Positions 1-8,277 of a stretch of 64,000 nucleotides of DNA are shown here, piece after piece. Each line of letters opens with the position of its first letter. Position 1 is the stretch's first letter. Below the pieces are notes generated by a model. It saw only the letters and a list, made by a program, of their open reading frames with translations. It made no database searches and was not told the DNA's origin. The stretch is taken from the NCBI RefSeq assembly GCF_028713515.1, contig NZ_JAQTOD010000001.1, forward strand, positions 310,001 to 374,000. Reading direction: 5' to 3'. The stretch comes from Sulfurimonas sp. GTDB taxonomy: Bacteria > Campylobacterota > Campylobacteria > Campylobacterales > Sulfurimonadaceae. Made by a program: the position numbers and the translations under genes.

Positions 1-1
1 A

Positions 2-1333
2 GTAGAATCTATCGTTAAAAAATATTCAAATCATATTCCATTCGCAATATTTATGGATAAAGAAAAATATGTTTCAGCTAAAAAAGATGAAGATGGAAAA
101 GAGATAGAGCCATCAAGAACGGATATAGAAAATACTCAAATTAATCGTGCTAATGCACTCTGGACAATCTCAAAAAATGAGATAAAAGATGAAGAGTATA
201 AGGATTTTTACAGCTCAATCGCTCACTCTTCAGAGGAGCCTTTGGCGTGGATGCACAACAAAGCGGAGGGCGCTATTGAGTATACAACACTTTTTTACAT
301 CCCAAGTAAAGCGCCTATGGATCTCTATAGAGTTGACTATAAAACAGGAATCAAGCTCTACATAAACCGTGTTTTCATAACAGATGATGAAAAAGAGTTA
401 ATGCCGACATATTTGAGATTTCTGCGCGGTGTAATCGACTCAAAAGATCTTCCATTAAATGTTTCTCGTGAGATTTTACAATCAAACGCAGTAATGGCAA
501 AGATTAAAAACGCTTCTGTGAAAAAAGTACTCTCAGAACTTGCAAAATTGGCTAAAAATGATAAAGAAAAGTATAGTAAATTCTATGCTGAATTTGGCAA
601 TGTTTTAAAAGAGGGACTCTATAATGATTTCTCAAATCGTGAAAAAATTCTAGAACTTTTACAGTTCAACACACTAAATTCAAGTGAAAAAATAGATATA
701 GAAGAGTTTGTTAAAAATGTAAATACTGATAAAAAAGAGATCTACTATATCACTGGTAAAACCACATTAAGTATGTTAAAAAATTCACCATCATTAGAGA
801 GATTTAAGTCTCGTGGAATTGATGTTTTAGTTTTAAACGAAGAGATAGATGCCATTATATTCCCAATGGTAACTGAGTATAAAGAGTATAAGCTTGTTCC
901 AGTTGCTGATGCAAAATTCGAGGAGAGTAATGAAGAGAAAAAAGAAGAAGAGGAAGTTGCAAAAACTTATGAAGGCTTAGTAAAAGAGTTTAAAGACGCT
1001 CTTGGAGATAGCGTTAAGTCTGTTGAGACAACATTTGATTTGACTGATTCTCCTGTTGCAATAAAGGTAGATAAAGAAGATCCATCTTACATGATGGCAC
1101 AGATGATGAGACAAATGGGACAAGGCGCTGATGTGCCGGCTCCAGCTCCAATTTTTCAGATAAACCCTAAGCATGAGCTTATAATCAAGCTAAAAGAATC
1201 AGTTGATCAAAATCTTATTAATGATGCTGCTCATGTTTTACTAGATCAAGCGAAACTTTTTGATGGTCAAGAGCTCGGTGATACAGCAGAATTTATCGCT
1301 AGATTAAACAGAATTATAAGTAAAGCTATATAA
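2..1333 (+). CDS. htpG: HtpG (Hsp90 chaperone), 5'-truncated by window edge
   Basis: This is the C-terminal part of the Hsp90-family chaperone HtpG, an ATP-driven cytosolic dimer that remodels client proteins. The frame is open from base 2 (VESIVKKYSNHIPFAIF), so the ATG at 53 is internal and the N-terminal ATPase domain lies outside the window. Visible family signatures are the middle-domain stretch LYINRVFITDDEKELMPTYLRFLRGVIDS followed by LPLNVSRE. An acidic linker (EESNEEKKEEEE) and the C-terminal dimerisation domain follow (NPKHELIIKL). The gene is followed by a 10-bp hairpin and ends its own transcription unit. Identification is secure; only the length is unknown. Confidence 0.97.
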   Translation, partial: VESIVKKYSNHIPFAIFMDKEKYVSAKKDEDGKEIEPSRTDIENTQINRANALWTISKNEIKDEEYKDFYSSIAHSSEEPLAWMHNKAEGAIEYTTLFYIPSKAPMDLYRVDYKTGIKLYINRVFITDDEKELMPTYLRFLRGVIDSKDLPLNVSREILQSNAVMAKIKNASVKKVLSELAKLAKNDKEKYSKFYAEFGNVLKEGLYNDFSNREKILELLQFNTLNSSEKIDIEEFVKNVNTDKKEIYYITGKTTLSMLKNSPSLERFKSRGIDVLVLNEEIDAIIFPMVTEYKEYKLVPVADAKFEESNEEKKEEEEVAKTYEGLVKEFKDALGDSVKSVETTFDLTDSPVAIKVDKEDPSYMMAQMMRQMGQGADVPAPAPIFQINPKHELIIKLKESVDQNLINDAAHVLLDQAKLFDGQELGDTAEFIARLNRIISKAI

Positions 1334-1339
1334 TATTTA

Positions 1340-1365
1340 CAAATAACACTCTTTTGTGTTATTTG
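1340..1365 (+). terminator. Hairpin after htpG
   Basis: A perfect inverted repeat, CAAATAACAC / GTGTTATTTG (10 bp) with a TCTTTT loop, begins seven bases after the htpG stop. The downstream T run is weak, so it is either a modest intrinsic terminator or an mRNA 3'-end stabiliser. Confidence 0.6.
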
Positions 1366-1474
1366 AACTCTTTAATGATTGCAACCATTATCCTTTTAAT
1401 ATCAAAATTCTTTATAATAATTTTTATTATTACTTTTTAGTCAATAGATAAGATAATTATGGTATCTTACAAAT

Positions 1475-1981
1475 ATGATTAATATATACAAAGAGAAAAG
1501 AGAGCAGAAAAATGCTGAGCTTCGCATTTTAATTGATAAGATGCTTGATGATGGAAACTACTTTTTAGATAAATATTTTAAAGATTTAGATATAGCTGAA
1601 TATAGATATGACATCTTAGAAGCTATGGAAGAGCTATGTTTAGATAGATCTGAGGTTATTCAGCTTGTTGAAGATTATGTTATACAAATATTAAAATCAA
1701 AATCAAAATTTGATAAATATATAGACAAACTAATAGATGATAGCAGTAAAAACATTGACTTGGATTATGGTGATATAGTAAATCTTGCACATAAAAACCT
1801 TGGTGTTGCAAGAAATCTTAGGATTAAGGATGCGTCTATAGTGCTGGAAGTCATTATGTCTAAAACGGACCTTGATTATCTTCGTTTGTGTGCAAAGGCT
1901 TTGGAGATATTGGCGGTAAAATTAAATCCGAAATGCGCATATGATACATTGAGTTTAATACGAGTAAAAAATTCCCTATAA
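1475..1981 (+). CDS. Conserved-looking hypothetical protein, all-helical, 168 aa
   Basis: I do not recognise a family. The protein has no signal peptide or membrane segment. It is rich in Lys, Asp, Glu, Leu and Ile and looks all-helical, with an amphipathic N-terminal half (MINIYKEKREQKNAELRILIDKMLDDGNYFLDKYF) and a second helical half ending in LDYLRLCAKALEILAVKLNPKC. Codon use matches the native genes around it and the frame is clean over 168 codons, so it is very probably real. It stands alone between htpG and minus-strand small membrane genes. No Shine-Dalgarno sequence is obvious before the ATG. No function is proposed. Confidence 0.75.
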   Translation: MINIYKEKREQKNAELRILIDKMLDDGNYFLDKYFKDLDIAEYRYDILEAMEELCLDRSEVIQLVEDYVIQILKSKSKFDKYIDKLIDDSSKNIDLDYGDIVNLAHKNLGVARNLRIKDASIVLEVIMSKTDLDYLRLCAKALEILAVKLNPKCAYDTLSLIRVKNSL

Positions 1982-1992
1982 AGATATACTTA

Positions 1993-2148
1993 TTATTGCG
2001 TTGTGTGCCAACTAAACTCTTTTTGTTTTTTTAAAGTTGATTTGTCTTCCTTTGTGACTGGTAAAACAAATGCAAGTATGATAAATAAAAACGAAAAAAT
2101 AATTGCACCTAAGATAGCAAGAACAATTTTTAGTTTAAAATCACTCAT
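1993..2148 (-). CDS. Small single-pass membrane protein, 51 aa (below ORF-track cutoff)
   Basis: The minus strand encodes MSDFKLKIVLAILGAIIFSFLFIILAFVLPVTKEDKSTLKKQKEFSWHTTQ. An ideal Shine-Dalgarno (AAAGGTGA) sits about 8 nt before the ATG. One hydrophobic helix spans about residues 8-30, followed by a short charged tail. It lies 25 bp downstream of another minus-strand membrane protein, so the two are probably co-transcribed. The plus-strand ORF 2003-2233 is the shadow of this gene. The function is unknown; topology and ribosome site are what support it. Confidence 0.6.
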   Translation of the reverse strand: MSDFKLKIVLAILGAIIFSFLFIILAFVLPVTKEDKSTLKKQKEFSWHTTQ

Positions 2149-2173
2149 TATAAATTCACCTTTATTTTATCTA

Positions 2174-2470
2174 TTAAGAGCGGTTGGTTGTCATATAGAT
2201 CCAAAACTCTTTATGAGAGTAGCCTTTGTCTAGAAAATAAAGCTGCAGTATTGCAACTCTATAAAGTGTAATAATCATTTTTACAAATGGAATAAAAAGA
2301 GATATAGACACTAAAAGTGATTGTTCTTTATTGCCTTTTGATTCTATCATCTCGTGCACACCTATGTTTTTACTTAGATATACACCAAAAAAGATTGAAA
2401 AAGTAAAGTTTAAAATTATTCCAAAAATAATATATGCAAAAAAATCTTGCTCATTCATTCCAGCGATCAT
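2174..2470 (-). CDS. Hypothetical membrane protein, 98 aa
   Basis: A small inner-membrane protein with two clear hydrophobic segments, about residues 10-33 (YIIFGIILNFTFSIFFGVYL) and 50-72 (LLVSISLFIPFVKMIITLYRVAIL). A charged loop (MIESKGNKEQ) separates them. The first ATG is preferred because AAGGAA lies about 8 nt upstream; an internal start at MNEQDFF is possible. The plus-strand ORF 2331-2516 on top of it has no ribosome site and is rejected. I do not recognise a named family. It sits between a DUF3817 protein and the 51-aa protein, all reading leftwards, which suggests a small membrane-protein operon. Confidence 0.7.
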   Translation of the reverse strand: MIAGMNEQDFFAYIIFGIILNFTFSIFFGVYLSKNIGVHEMIESKGNKEQSLLVSISLFIPFVKMIITLYRVAILQLYFLDKGYSHKEFWIYMTTNRS

Positions 2471-2522
2471 TGTTAAAATTCCTTGTTTAAATAGTAAAAA
2501 ATTTTATCTAAAATAAACTTTT

Positions 2523-2813
2523 TTACTCATAAGTTTTTATTTTCTCTTTTGTAAAAAAAGTTCCAAACGGTACAAGCGATGCCAGAAAAAATATGAGAGT
2601 ATATTTAAGTGACCATTTTGCATCAAGAGAAGCCTTAATGAGCAAAAAACAAAATATTATAAATAAAATTCCATGAATCATACCAACAACTTTTACGGCG
2701 ATTGGAAATGCAAAAAAATATTTCATAGGCATCGCGATAAAAAGCAATATAATATATGAGTATCCTTCTGTTGTGTTGATCTGTCCAAATTTTTTAACAC
2801 TATTTTTTATCAT
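2523..2813 (-). CDS. DUF3817 family integral membrane protein, 96 aa
   Basis: The sequence fits the DUF3817 family of short bacterial membrane proteins, whose hallmark run is seen as TEGYSYIILLFIAMPMKYFF, then VKVVGMIHGILFIIFCFLL, and finally LASLVPFGTFF near the end. There are three hydrophobic segments. Length is normal for the family. A strong AGGAG precedes the ATG by about 6 nt. It is the first gene of the leftward trio, divergent from oadG. The family's function is not known, so only the family assignment is claimed. Confidence 0.85.
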   Translation of the reverse strand: MIKNSVKKFGQINTTEGYSYIILLFIAMPMKYFFAFPIAVKVVGMIHGILFIIFCFLLIKASLDAKWSLKYTLIFFLASLVPFGTFFTKEKIKTYE

Positions 2814-2948
2814 AAAAACTCCTGGTTGTTTTGTTGGCGAATTGTATTATCTTTTTAACTTTTTTTAGAAATTTATAAGAAAAATGGAAACTCTTTTTAA
2901 ACATATTTATCATACAATTATATAAATTTGTAGCTAGAAGGTGTATTT

Positions 2949-3167
2949 ATGGAAACTAATCTTGTTGTAGAGGGTGCTAAAATTATGCTGTTAGGTACAG
3001 GAACTGTTTTCTTGTTTATAGCAATAATGATAGTGGCAATGAATACTATGTCAGCTATTTTAACCAAGCAGTACCCAGAAGCAGATCCTATAGAGATAAA
3101 TAATCAATTAAATAATCAAAAAATTGTTGCAGCGATTGTAGCTGCAATAAAACATCATAGAAGTTAG
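2949..3167 (+). CDS. oadG: OadG, sodium-pump decarboxylase gamma subunit
   Basis: The small gamma subunit of the oxaloacetate/methylmalonyl-CoA-type decarboxylase sodium pumps, which holds the alpha and beta subunits together at the membrane. The 72-aa protein has one membrane helix at about residues 11-32 (IMLLGTGTVFLFIAIMIVAMN) and a short soluble tail with paired histidines near the C-terminus (AAIKHHRS), a possible metal site as in known OadG. Its size and position directly before oadA and oadB are diagnostic. An AGAAGG motif lies upstream of the ATG. The gap to oadA is 9 bp. Confidence 0.9.
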   Translation: METNLVVEGAKIMLLGTGTVFLFIAIMIVAMNTMSAILTKQYPEADPIEINNQLNNQKIVAAIVAAIKHHRS

Positions 3168-3176
3168 GGAGTAAAT

Positions 3177-4994
3177 ATGGCAAAAAAATTTATAGATGTA
3201 ATGGATACAACATTCAGAGATGGCTTCCAGTCAGTTTTTGGTGGTCGTGTATTGATGAATGATTTTTTCCCAGCTGTTGACGCGGCAAAAAATGCAGGAA
3301 TAACTCACTTTGAATTTGGTGGTGGGGCGAGATTTCAGTCCCTGTATTTTTACCTGAGAGAAGACGCGTTTGAGATGATGGATAAATTCCGGAGTATTGT
3401 GGGTCCTGATGCAAACCTTCAAACTCTTGCTCGTGGAGTAAATACAGTAATGCTAGATACTGGTTCTAAAGACTTGATAGACTTGCATGCAAAAATGTTT
3501 AAAAAACATGGAACTACGACCATTAGAAACTTTGACGCTCTAAATGATATTGAAAATCTTAGATATTCTGGTGAGAGAATCGTGCATCATGGACTTAAGC
3601 ATGAAGTTGTTGTAACAATGATGGATCTTCCTCCTGGTTGTCATGGTGCGCATACTGCTGAGTTTTATGAGAAAATCCTTCGTGAAATCCTAGATAGTGG
3701 TATCCCATATAGCAGTATATGTTTTAAAGACGCATCTGGAACATCAAATCCACAAAAAGTGTTTGAAACTATTACGATGGCAAGAAAGTTAGTTCCAGAG
3801 GGAACACATCTTCGTCTTCACACACATGAAACAGCTGGCGTATCTGTTGCTGGTTATATAGCTGCTCTTGAGGCTGGTGTTGATGGAATTGATATGGCGG
3901 CTTCTCCTGTTAGTGGAGGAACAAGTCAGCCAGATATCTTAACTATGATTCATGCTACAAAAGGTATGAATTATGATCTTGGCGGATTAGAAATTAACAA
4001 AATATTAACTTACGAGAAAGTGTTACAATCTTGTTTGGCGGACTATTTTATGCCTCCTGAAGCAACTATGGTTTCTCCACTTATTCCATTTTCGCCAATG
4101 CCTGGCGGTGCGCTAACTGCAAATACACAGATGATGCGTGATAATGGTATATTAGATAAATTCCCAGAAGTTATAGCTGCTATGACGGAAGTTGTAGAAA
4201 AGGGTGGCTATGGAACATCTGTAACCCCAGTATCTCAATTTTATTTTCAACAAGCACTAAACAATGTTATGCAAGGTCCATGGAATGCAATTGCTCCAGG
4301 CTATGGAAGAATGGTTCTTGGATATTTTGGAAAAACTCCAGTTGCACCAGATCCTGAGATTGTAAGAATTGCTTCTGAGAAGTTAGGTTTGCCGCCCACT
4401 ACCGAGAAAGCTCTTGATTTAGCAAATGCTGATGAGAGTAAATCTGTAGAGACTTGGATAAATAGACTTAAAGAAGAGGATGTTGAAATCACAGAAGAGA
4501 ACATCTTTATTGCAGCAGCATGTCAAGATAAAGGAATTGCTTTTTTAAAGGGTAAGGGCGAATTAAATGTTCGTAAAATATCAGAGATGAAAAAATTAGA
4601 AACAAAAACAGAGCAGGGAGAGTCAAATATGGGTAGCGGAAATTATACAGTAGTGGTTGATGGTCAAAAATTTAGTGTTCAAGTGGCTGAGGGTGATGCA
4701 AACATTCAAGTAACAGCAGTAAATGGAGAGAGTACATCAACTCCAGCGGCACCAACTGCTCCAGTAGCTGCAGCGGTTTCAGGGATAAATATCAAAGCGC
4801 TTTTACCTGGAAGTGTTTGGAAGATAGTTGCTAATCCAGGTCAGAGTGTTCAAGAGGGTGATGTTATTTTAATACTTGAATCTATGAAAATGGAAATTGA
4901 TATTATTGCACCAAAAGGTGGTGTAGTCAAGTCTATTAATGTTGCTACAAATGATAAAGTAGTTGAAGGTCAGATAGTAGCTGTGCTAGGATAG
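3177..4994 (+). CDS. oadA: OadA, oxaloacetate decarboxylase alpha (carboxyltransferase-biotin) subunit
   Basis: The soluble carboxyltransferase subunit that moves CO2 from oxaloacetate (or a related acid) to biotin. The N-terminal HMGL-like carboxyltransferase barrel is visible from [11 protein letters not shown], with the metal-binding motif HTHETAG and the substrate-side stretch [11 protein letters not shown]. The middle is the PYC/OADA conserved domain. A Pro/Ala linker ([14 protein letters not shown]) precedes the C-terminal biotinyl domain with the biotinylation motif ESMKM (Lys about 571). At 605 aa it has full length. Relatives are also called PycB (pyruvate carboxylase B), but flanking oadG and oadB favour the sodium-pump complex. 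A strong GGGAG lies before the ATG. Confidence 0.95.
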   Translation: MAKKFIDVMDTTFRDGFQSVFGGRVLMNDFFPAVDAAKNAGITHFEFGGGARFQSLYFYLREDAFEMMDKFRSIVGPDANLQTLARGVNTVMLDTGSKDLIDLHAKMFKKHGTTTIRNFDALNDIENLRYSGERIVHHGLKHEVVVTMMDLPPGCHGAHTAEFYEKILREILDSGIPYSSICFKDASGTSNPQKVFETITMARKLVPEGTHLRLHTHETAGVSVAGYIAALEAGVDGIDMAASPVSGGTSQPDILTMIHATKGMNYDLGGLEINKILTYEKVLQSCLADYFMPPEATMVSPLIPFSPMPGGALTANTQMMRDNGILDKFPEVIAAMTEVVEKGGYGTSVTPVSQFYFQQALNNVMQGPWNAIAPGYGRMVLGYFGKTPVAPDPEIVRIASEKLGLPPTTEKALDLANADESKSVETWINRLKEEDVEITEENIFIAAACQDKGIAFLKGKGELNVRKISEMKKLETKTEQGESNMGSGNYTVVVDGQKFSVQVAEGDANIQVTAVNGESTSTPAAPTAPVAAAVSGINIKALLPGSVWKIVANPGQSVQEGDVILILESMKMEIDIIAPKGGVVKSINVATNDKVVEGQIVAVLG

Positions 4995-4998
4995 ATAT

Positions 4999-6315
4999 AT
5001 GAAAAAAGTCATAATAAAGTTTTTTGTACTATTTATGTTGTTTGGTTTAAATAGTGCTTATGCAAATGTCTCTTCAAGTATTAGTGTTGAAAAAGAAGAG
5101 AACTATATCCCAAAGCCCTTCTCTGAAATGATAGTTGGATTTCTAGAGTCAACGGGAATAAATGCGTTTATTAATCCAAGTCCAGATGAGTTAAACTCCC
5201 ATGGTGAACAGATGAGCGATTTCCATAAAACTTGGGGACGCCTGATTATGATACTGGTCACATTTGTGCTCTTTTATCTGGCGATAAAAAAGGAATTTGA
5301 ACCGCTTCTACTCCTGCCGATAGGTTTCGGTGGTCTTCTTGCAAATATACCAATAGCTGGCATAAGTGGCCCAGATGGACTTCTTGGAATTATTTATAGT
5401 ATGGGTTTATCAAATCAACTTTTCCCGCTTTTGGTATTTATGGGTGTTGGAGCAATGACTGATTTTGGTCCACTCTTATCTAACCCAAAGACTGCTCTTT
5501 TAGGTGGTGCTGCTCAGTTTGGTATATTTGGAACTCTTATTGGTGCAGTGGTGTTATCTCAGTACACAGATATTTTCAACTTTACTCTTCAGCAATCATC
5601 TGCAATTTCAATAATCGGTGGCACAGATGGTCCGACATCAATTTATATTGCAACAAAACTTGCTCCTGAGCTTCTTGGAGCAATAGCTGTTGCGTCATAC
5701 TCATATATGGCGATGATCCCAATCATTCAACCTCCAATTATGAAAGCGCTAACAAGCGAGAGAGAGAGAAAAATAAAGATGAGTACTCTTCGTCATGTTT
5801 CGCGTCTAGAGAAACTAATATTTCCGCTTATGGTTCTAGTGCTTGCTATCTTAATTTTACCAGAGTCAACCCCATTAATCGGTGCTTTTATGTTTGGTAA
5901 CTTTTTAAAAGAGTCTGGTGTTGTAGATAGACTCTCTGATGTTATGCAAAATGTACTTATCAATACTGTTACAATATTTTTAGGTCTAGCTGTCGGTTCT
6001 AAACTTGTGGCTGATCAGTTTTTAGTGGCGGAGACGCTTGCAATTTTAGCTCTTGGGATTGTTGCTTTTTCTGTTGGAACGGCTTCTGGTATTATAATGG
6101 CCAAAATAATGAACCTTTTTCCTGGAAGTAAAATAAATCCTCTGATTGGTTCAGCTGGCGTCTCTGCTGTTCCTATGGCTGCTCGTGTTTCGCACAAGAT
6201 GGGCTTGGAGTATGATAGAACAAATATGCTCTTGATGCATGCGATGGGTCCAAATGTTGCAGGTGTTATTGGCTCAGCTATTGCCGCTGGAGTGATACTG
6301 TCAATATTTAAATAG
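4999..6315 (+). CDS. oadB: OadB, sodium-translocating decarboxylase beta subunit
   Basis: The integral membrane subunit that decarboxylates carboxybiotin and exports Na+. The protein starts with a signal-like helix, then an exported linker and about ten hydrophobic segments. The family motifs [31 protein letters not shown] and [19 protein letters not shown] are intact; the Asp in the first motif is the conserved sodium-site residue of the family. [18 protein letters not shown] and [19 protein letters not shown] near the end also match. Length 438 aa is normal. Only 4 bp separate it from oadA, so G-A-B form one operon closed by the hairpin that follows. Confidence 0.96.
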   Translation: MKKVIIKFFVLFMLFGLNSAYANVSSSISVEKEENYIPKPFSEMIVGFLESTGINAFINPSPDELNSHGEQMSDFHKTWGRLIMILVTFVLFYLAIKKEFEPLLLLPIGFGGLLANIPIAGISGPDGLLGIIYSMGLSNQLFPLLVFMGVGAMTDFGPLLSNPKTALLGGAAQFGIFGTLIGAVVLSQYTDIFNFTLQQSSAISIIGGTDGPTSIYIATKLAPELLGAIAVASYSYMAMIPIIQPPIMKALTSERERKIKMSTLRHVSRLEKLIFPLMVLVLAILILPESTPLIGAFMFGNFLKESGVVDRLSDVMQNVLINTVTIFLGLAVGSKLVADQFLVAETLAILALGIVAFSVGTASGIIMAKIMNLFPGSKINPLIGSAGVSAVPMAARVSHKMGLEYDRTNMLLMHAMGPNVAGVIGSAIAAGVILSIFK

Positions 6316-6318
6316 GTT

Positions 6319-6369
6319 CATAGCGCCTCTTGCCTTTATAAGAGGTGCTATGTTTTGCAATTTTTTTTA
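6319..6369 (+). terminator. Strong intrinsic terminator of oadGAB
   Basis: CATAGCGCCTCTT / AAGAGGTGCTATG forms a 13-bp stem with one G-U pair and an 8-nt loop. It starts four bases after the oadB stop and is followed by TTTTGCAATTTTTTTT. It lies between oadB and the convergent cheV. Confidence 0.92.
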
Positions 6370-6370
6370 C

Positions 6371-7318
6371 TTAGTTTGGTTTCGTCATAATTTTAATTAT
6401 TAACGGTAAGATATTATGGCTTTTTGTTTTATCTATAAATCCATCTGCTCCTAAAACTTCTGCTTCTCTTTTGTTATTGTTTCCAGTCATAGAACTATTT
6501 ACGATTATTGGAATATTTTTTGTTTTGGGATTATTTTTTAAGAGCTTAACTACTGTAAATCCAGACATCTCCGGCATCTCTATGTCCGTAATTATAGCTG
6601 GAATCCGTGAAACATCGTCTCCGAGAGCATTTATATAATCAACAAGAAGTTTCCCATTGTTAAAAAGTTTCATTTTTATTTGAGAGTTTTCAAAAATCTG
6701 GGTTAAATGTTTCTGTGCTGTTTTTGAATCTTCAGCAATTAAAACAATACCATTTTTAAGTTTTATAGGGATTTCAATTTTTGATAAATTTAGAGGCGAT
6801 TCATTAACATCTACCATAGCTTGCGGAACAACATCTGCTAGGAGTTTCTCATAATCGAGTATCAGACAAATACTGCCATCTTCTAATCTTGTGTCATTGA
6901 TTACAACATTGTTATCACCAACTCTATAGCTATCTGGCGCGTGCATTTCGTTCCAGTTTTTCTTGATTACTCTAAAGGCTGACATTATTCTAAGACCAAT
7001 AATTATTCCATTGAAGTCGCAAATAAGTATATTTGATCTACCTAACTCTTCTCTTGTGAGGGCTATTCCAAGCCATGATGGGAGATTAAGTATTGGGATT
7101 TGTAATCCGCGAAGGACTATTGTGCCTTCAAGCATCGCATGCGAAGATGGAATTTGGGTTAAATAGTGGTTTTTTGACTCCACCACTTCTCTGGTTTTAA
7201 AAACATTGATAGCATAGTAAGCAGAGTCTGATTTGTCACTCACTCTAAACACAAGTAGTTGTAACTCATTATTTTTTGCTAGATTTGTGGCAGAATCTAC
7301 ATTATCCAAGACAGACAT
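6371..7318 (-). CDS. cheV: CheV, chemotaxis coupling protein with receiver domain
   Basis: A hybrid chemotaxis adaptor that links chemoreceptors to CheA, with phosphorylation-dependent tuning. Residues about 1-165 form a CheW-like domain (LQLLVFRVSD, then EGTIVLRGLQIPILNLPSWLG). Residues about 190-315 form a response-regulator receiver with the acceptor Asp in ITDIEMPEMSGF (about residue 245) and the conserved Lys in ADGFIDK. Length (315 aa) is typical. Campylobacterota carry several CheV proteins, so the exact paralogue is unknown. AAGGAGAA precedes the ATG. The gene is monocistronic here, convergent with oadB. Confidence 0.94.
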   Translation of the reverse strand: MSVLDNVDSATNLAKNNELQLLVFRVSDKSDSAYYAINVFKTREVVESKNHYLTQIPSSHAMLEGTIVLRGLQIPILNLPSWLGIALTREELGRSNILICDFNGIIIGLRIMSAFRVIKKNWNEMHAPDSYRVGDNNVVINDTRLEDGSICLILDYEKLLADVVPQAMVDVNESPLNLSKIEIPIKLKNGIVLIAEDSKTAQKHLTQIFENSQIKMKLFNNGKLLVDYINALGDDVSRIPAIITDIEMPEMSGFTVVKLLKNNPKTKNIPIIVNSSMTGNNNKREAEVLGADGFIDKTKSHNILPLIIKIMTKPN

Positions 7319-7475
7319 AATTCTCCTTTTTGGTATATTTTAGAAATATTTTTTGAGTTAATATACTTTATTAAATACTGCTTTATAATACCAAAAAAAT
7401 AAATGGATAATGCTTAAATATTAGTAATGAAGTGGTAAAATCAGCACTAATTATTTATGCTAAAAGGGATTTTGT

Positions 7476-8276
7476 ATGGTTAGAATTTTTATAGCTCTTA
7501 CTTTTGTGGTTACTTGTTCTTTTGCGAAAGTTTACTATGCGAAAGTTGAGCCATTTGAGCTTAGAAATATATCATCAAGCGTCGCTGGACTGGTTATCAG
7601 TGCTGATGAAAATCTAGTCGGCACAAAACTCTCCTCCTCTGCTTTTGTCGTGATAGATTCAGAAGTTGATAGAGAAGAGTTGGGTTACATTCAGAGCAAA
7701 ATTATCTCCATAAAAGAGATTATAAAAGTTAACGAAAGCGTCTTGTTAAATCTATCTGATACTTTGAGTAAAAAACGAGAAAATTATAAGAAAGTAGAGG
7801 GTTTAAAGTTTAAATCCACTGTGGAAAAAGATAAAGAGTTTTATGACCTTGTCTCTAATGAAAATCTATATCTGAGCACAAAAAAAGAGATTGAAAATCT
7901 AAAAATACAAATTAGCGATATGAAGCTAAGAGAAGTCCAGCTTCAAAGAACGCTAAGAGATAAAAAAATAAGCGCCAAAGGATTTACTCTTTATGAGTTG
8001 CTTGTAAAATCTGGACAGGTGGTTGGAATTTCTACTCCTATTGCAAAAGTTGCAGATGTATCTAAAGCAAAACTTACTCTGTATCTTGATGAGGCGGATG
8101 TAGCGAATGCAAAACAAAAAGTTATATATATTGATGGTATTAAAACATCATATAAAATATCAAGATTGCTGAGTATTGCTGATGGTAAAAATATATCAAA
8201 ATATATGGCACAGATAGTTATAGAGTCTCCAAAGCTATTTTCAAAACTTGTTAAAGTTGAAGTTGAAGATAAATAA
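7476..8276 (+). CDS. Exported HlyD-like (membrane-fusion-type) protein, 266 aa
   Basis: The protein has a signal peptide (MVRIFIALTFVVTCSFAK) and the architecture of a periplasmic adaptor. A short lipoyl-like half motif (VEPFELRNISSSVAGLVISADENLVG) comes first, then a long coiled-coil hairpin at about residues 70-165 and a return half (SGQVVGISTPIAKVADVSKAKLTLYLDEADV). That layout matches HlyD/RND-type adaptors, although the beta-barrel part is short. No inner-membrane transporter gene is adjacent. A TolC-like gene lies two genes downstream in the same run, so the two may work together. An AAAAGGGA ribosome site is present. The specific substrate is unknown. Confidence 0.75.
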   Translation: MVRIFIALTFVVTCSFAKVYYAKVEPFELRNISSSVAGLVISADENLVGTKLSSSAFVVIDSEVDREELGYIQSKIISIKEIIKVNESVLLNLSDTLSKKRENYKKVEGLKFKSTVEKDKEFYDLVSNENLYLSTKKEIENLKIQISDMKLREVQLQRTLRDKKISAKGFTLYELLVKSGQVVGISTPIAKVADVSKAKLTLYLDEADVANAKQKVIYIDGIKTSYKISRLLSIADGKNISKYMAQIVIESPKLFSKLVKVEVEDK

Positions 8277-8277
8277 C

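Noticed and set aside
8248-8277. Upstream start for the molybdoenzyme (MLKLKLKINN)
   Set aside because: It overlaps the HlyD-like gene by 29 nt and adds a lysine-rich tail absent from the family; ATG 8278 directly follows the previous stop and gives the usual N-terminus before CPLDC.
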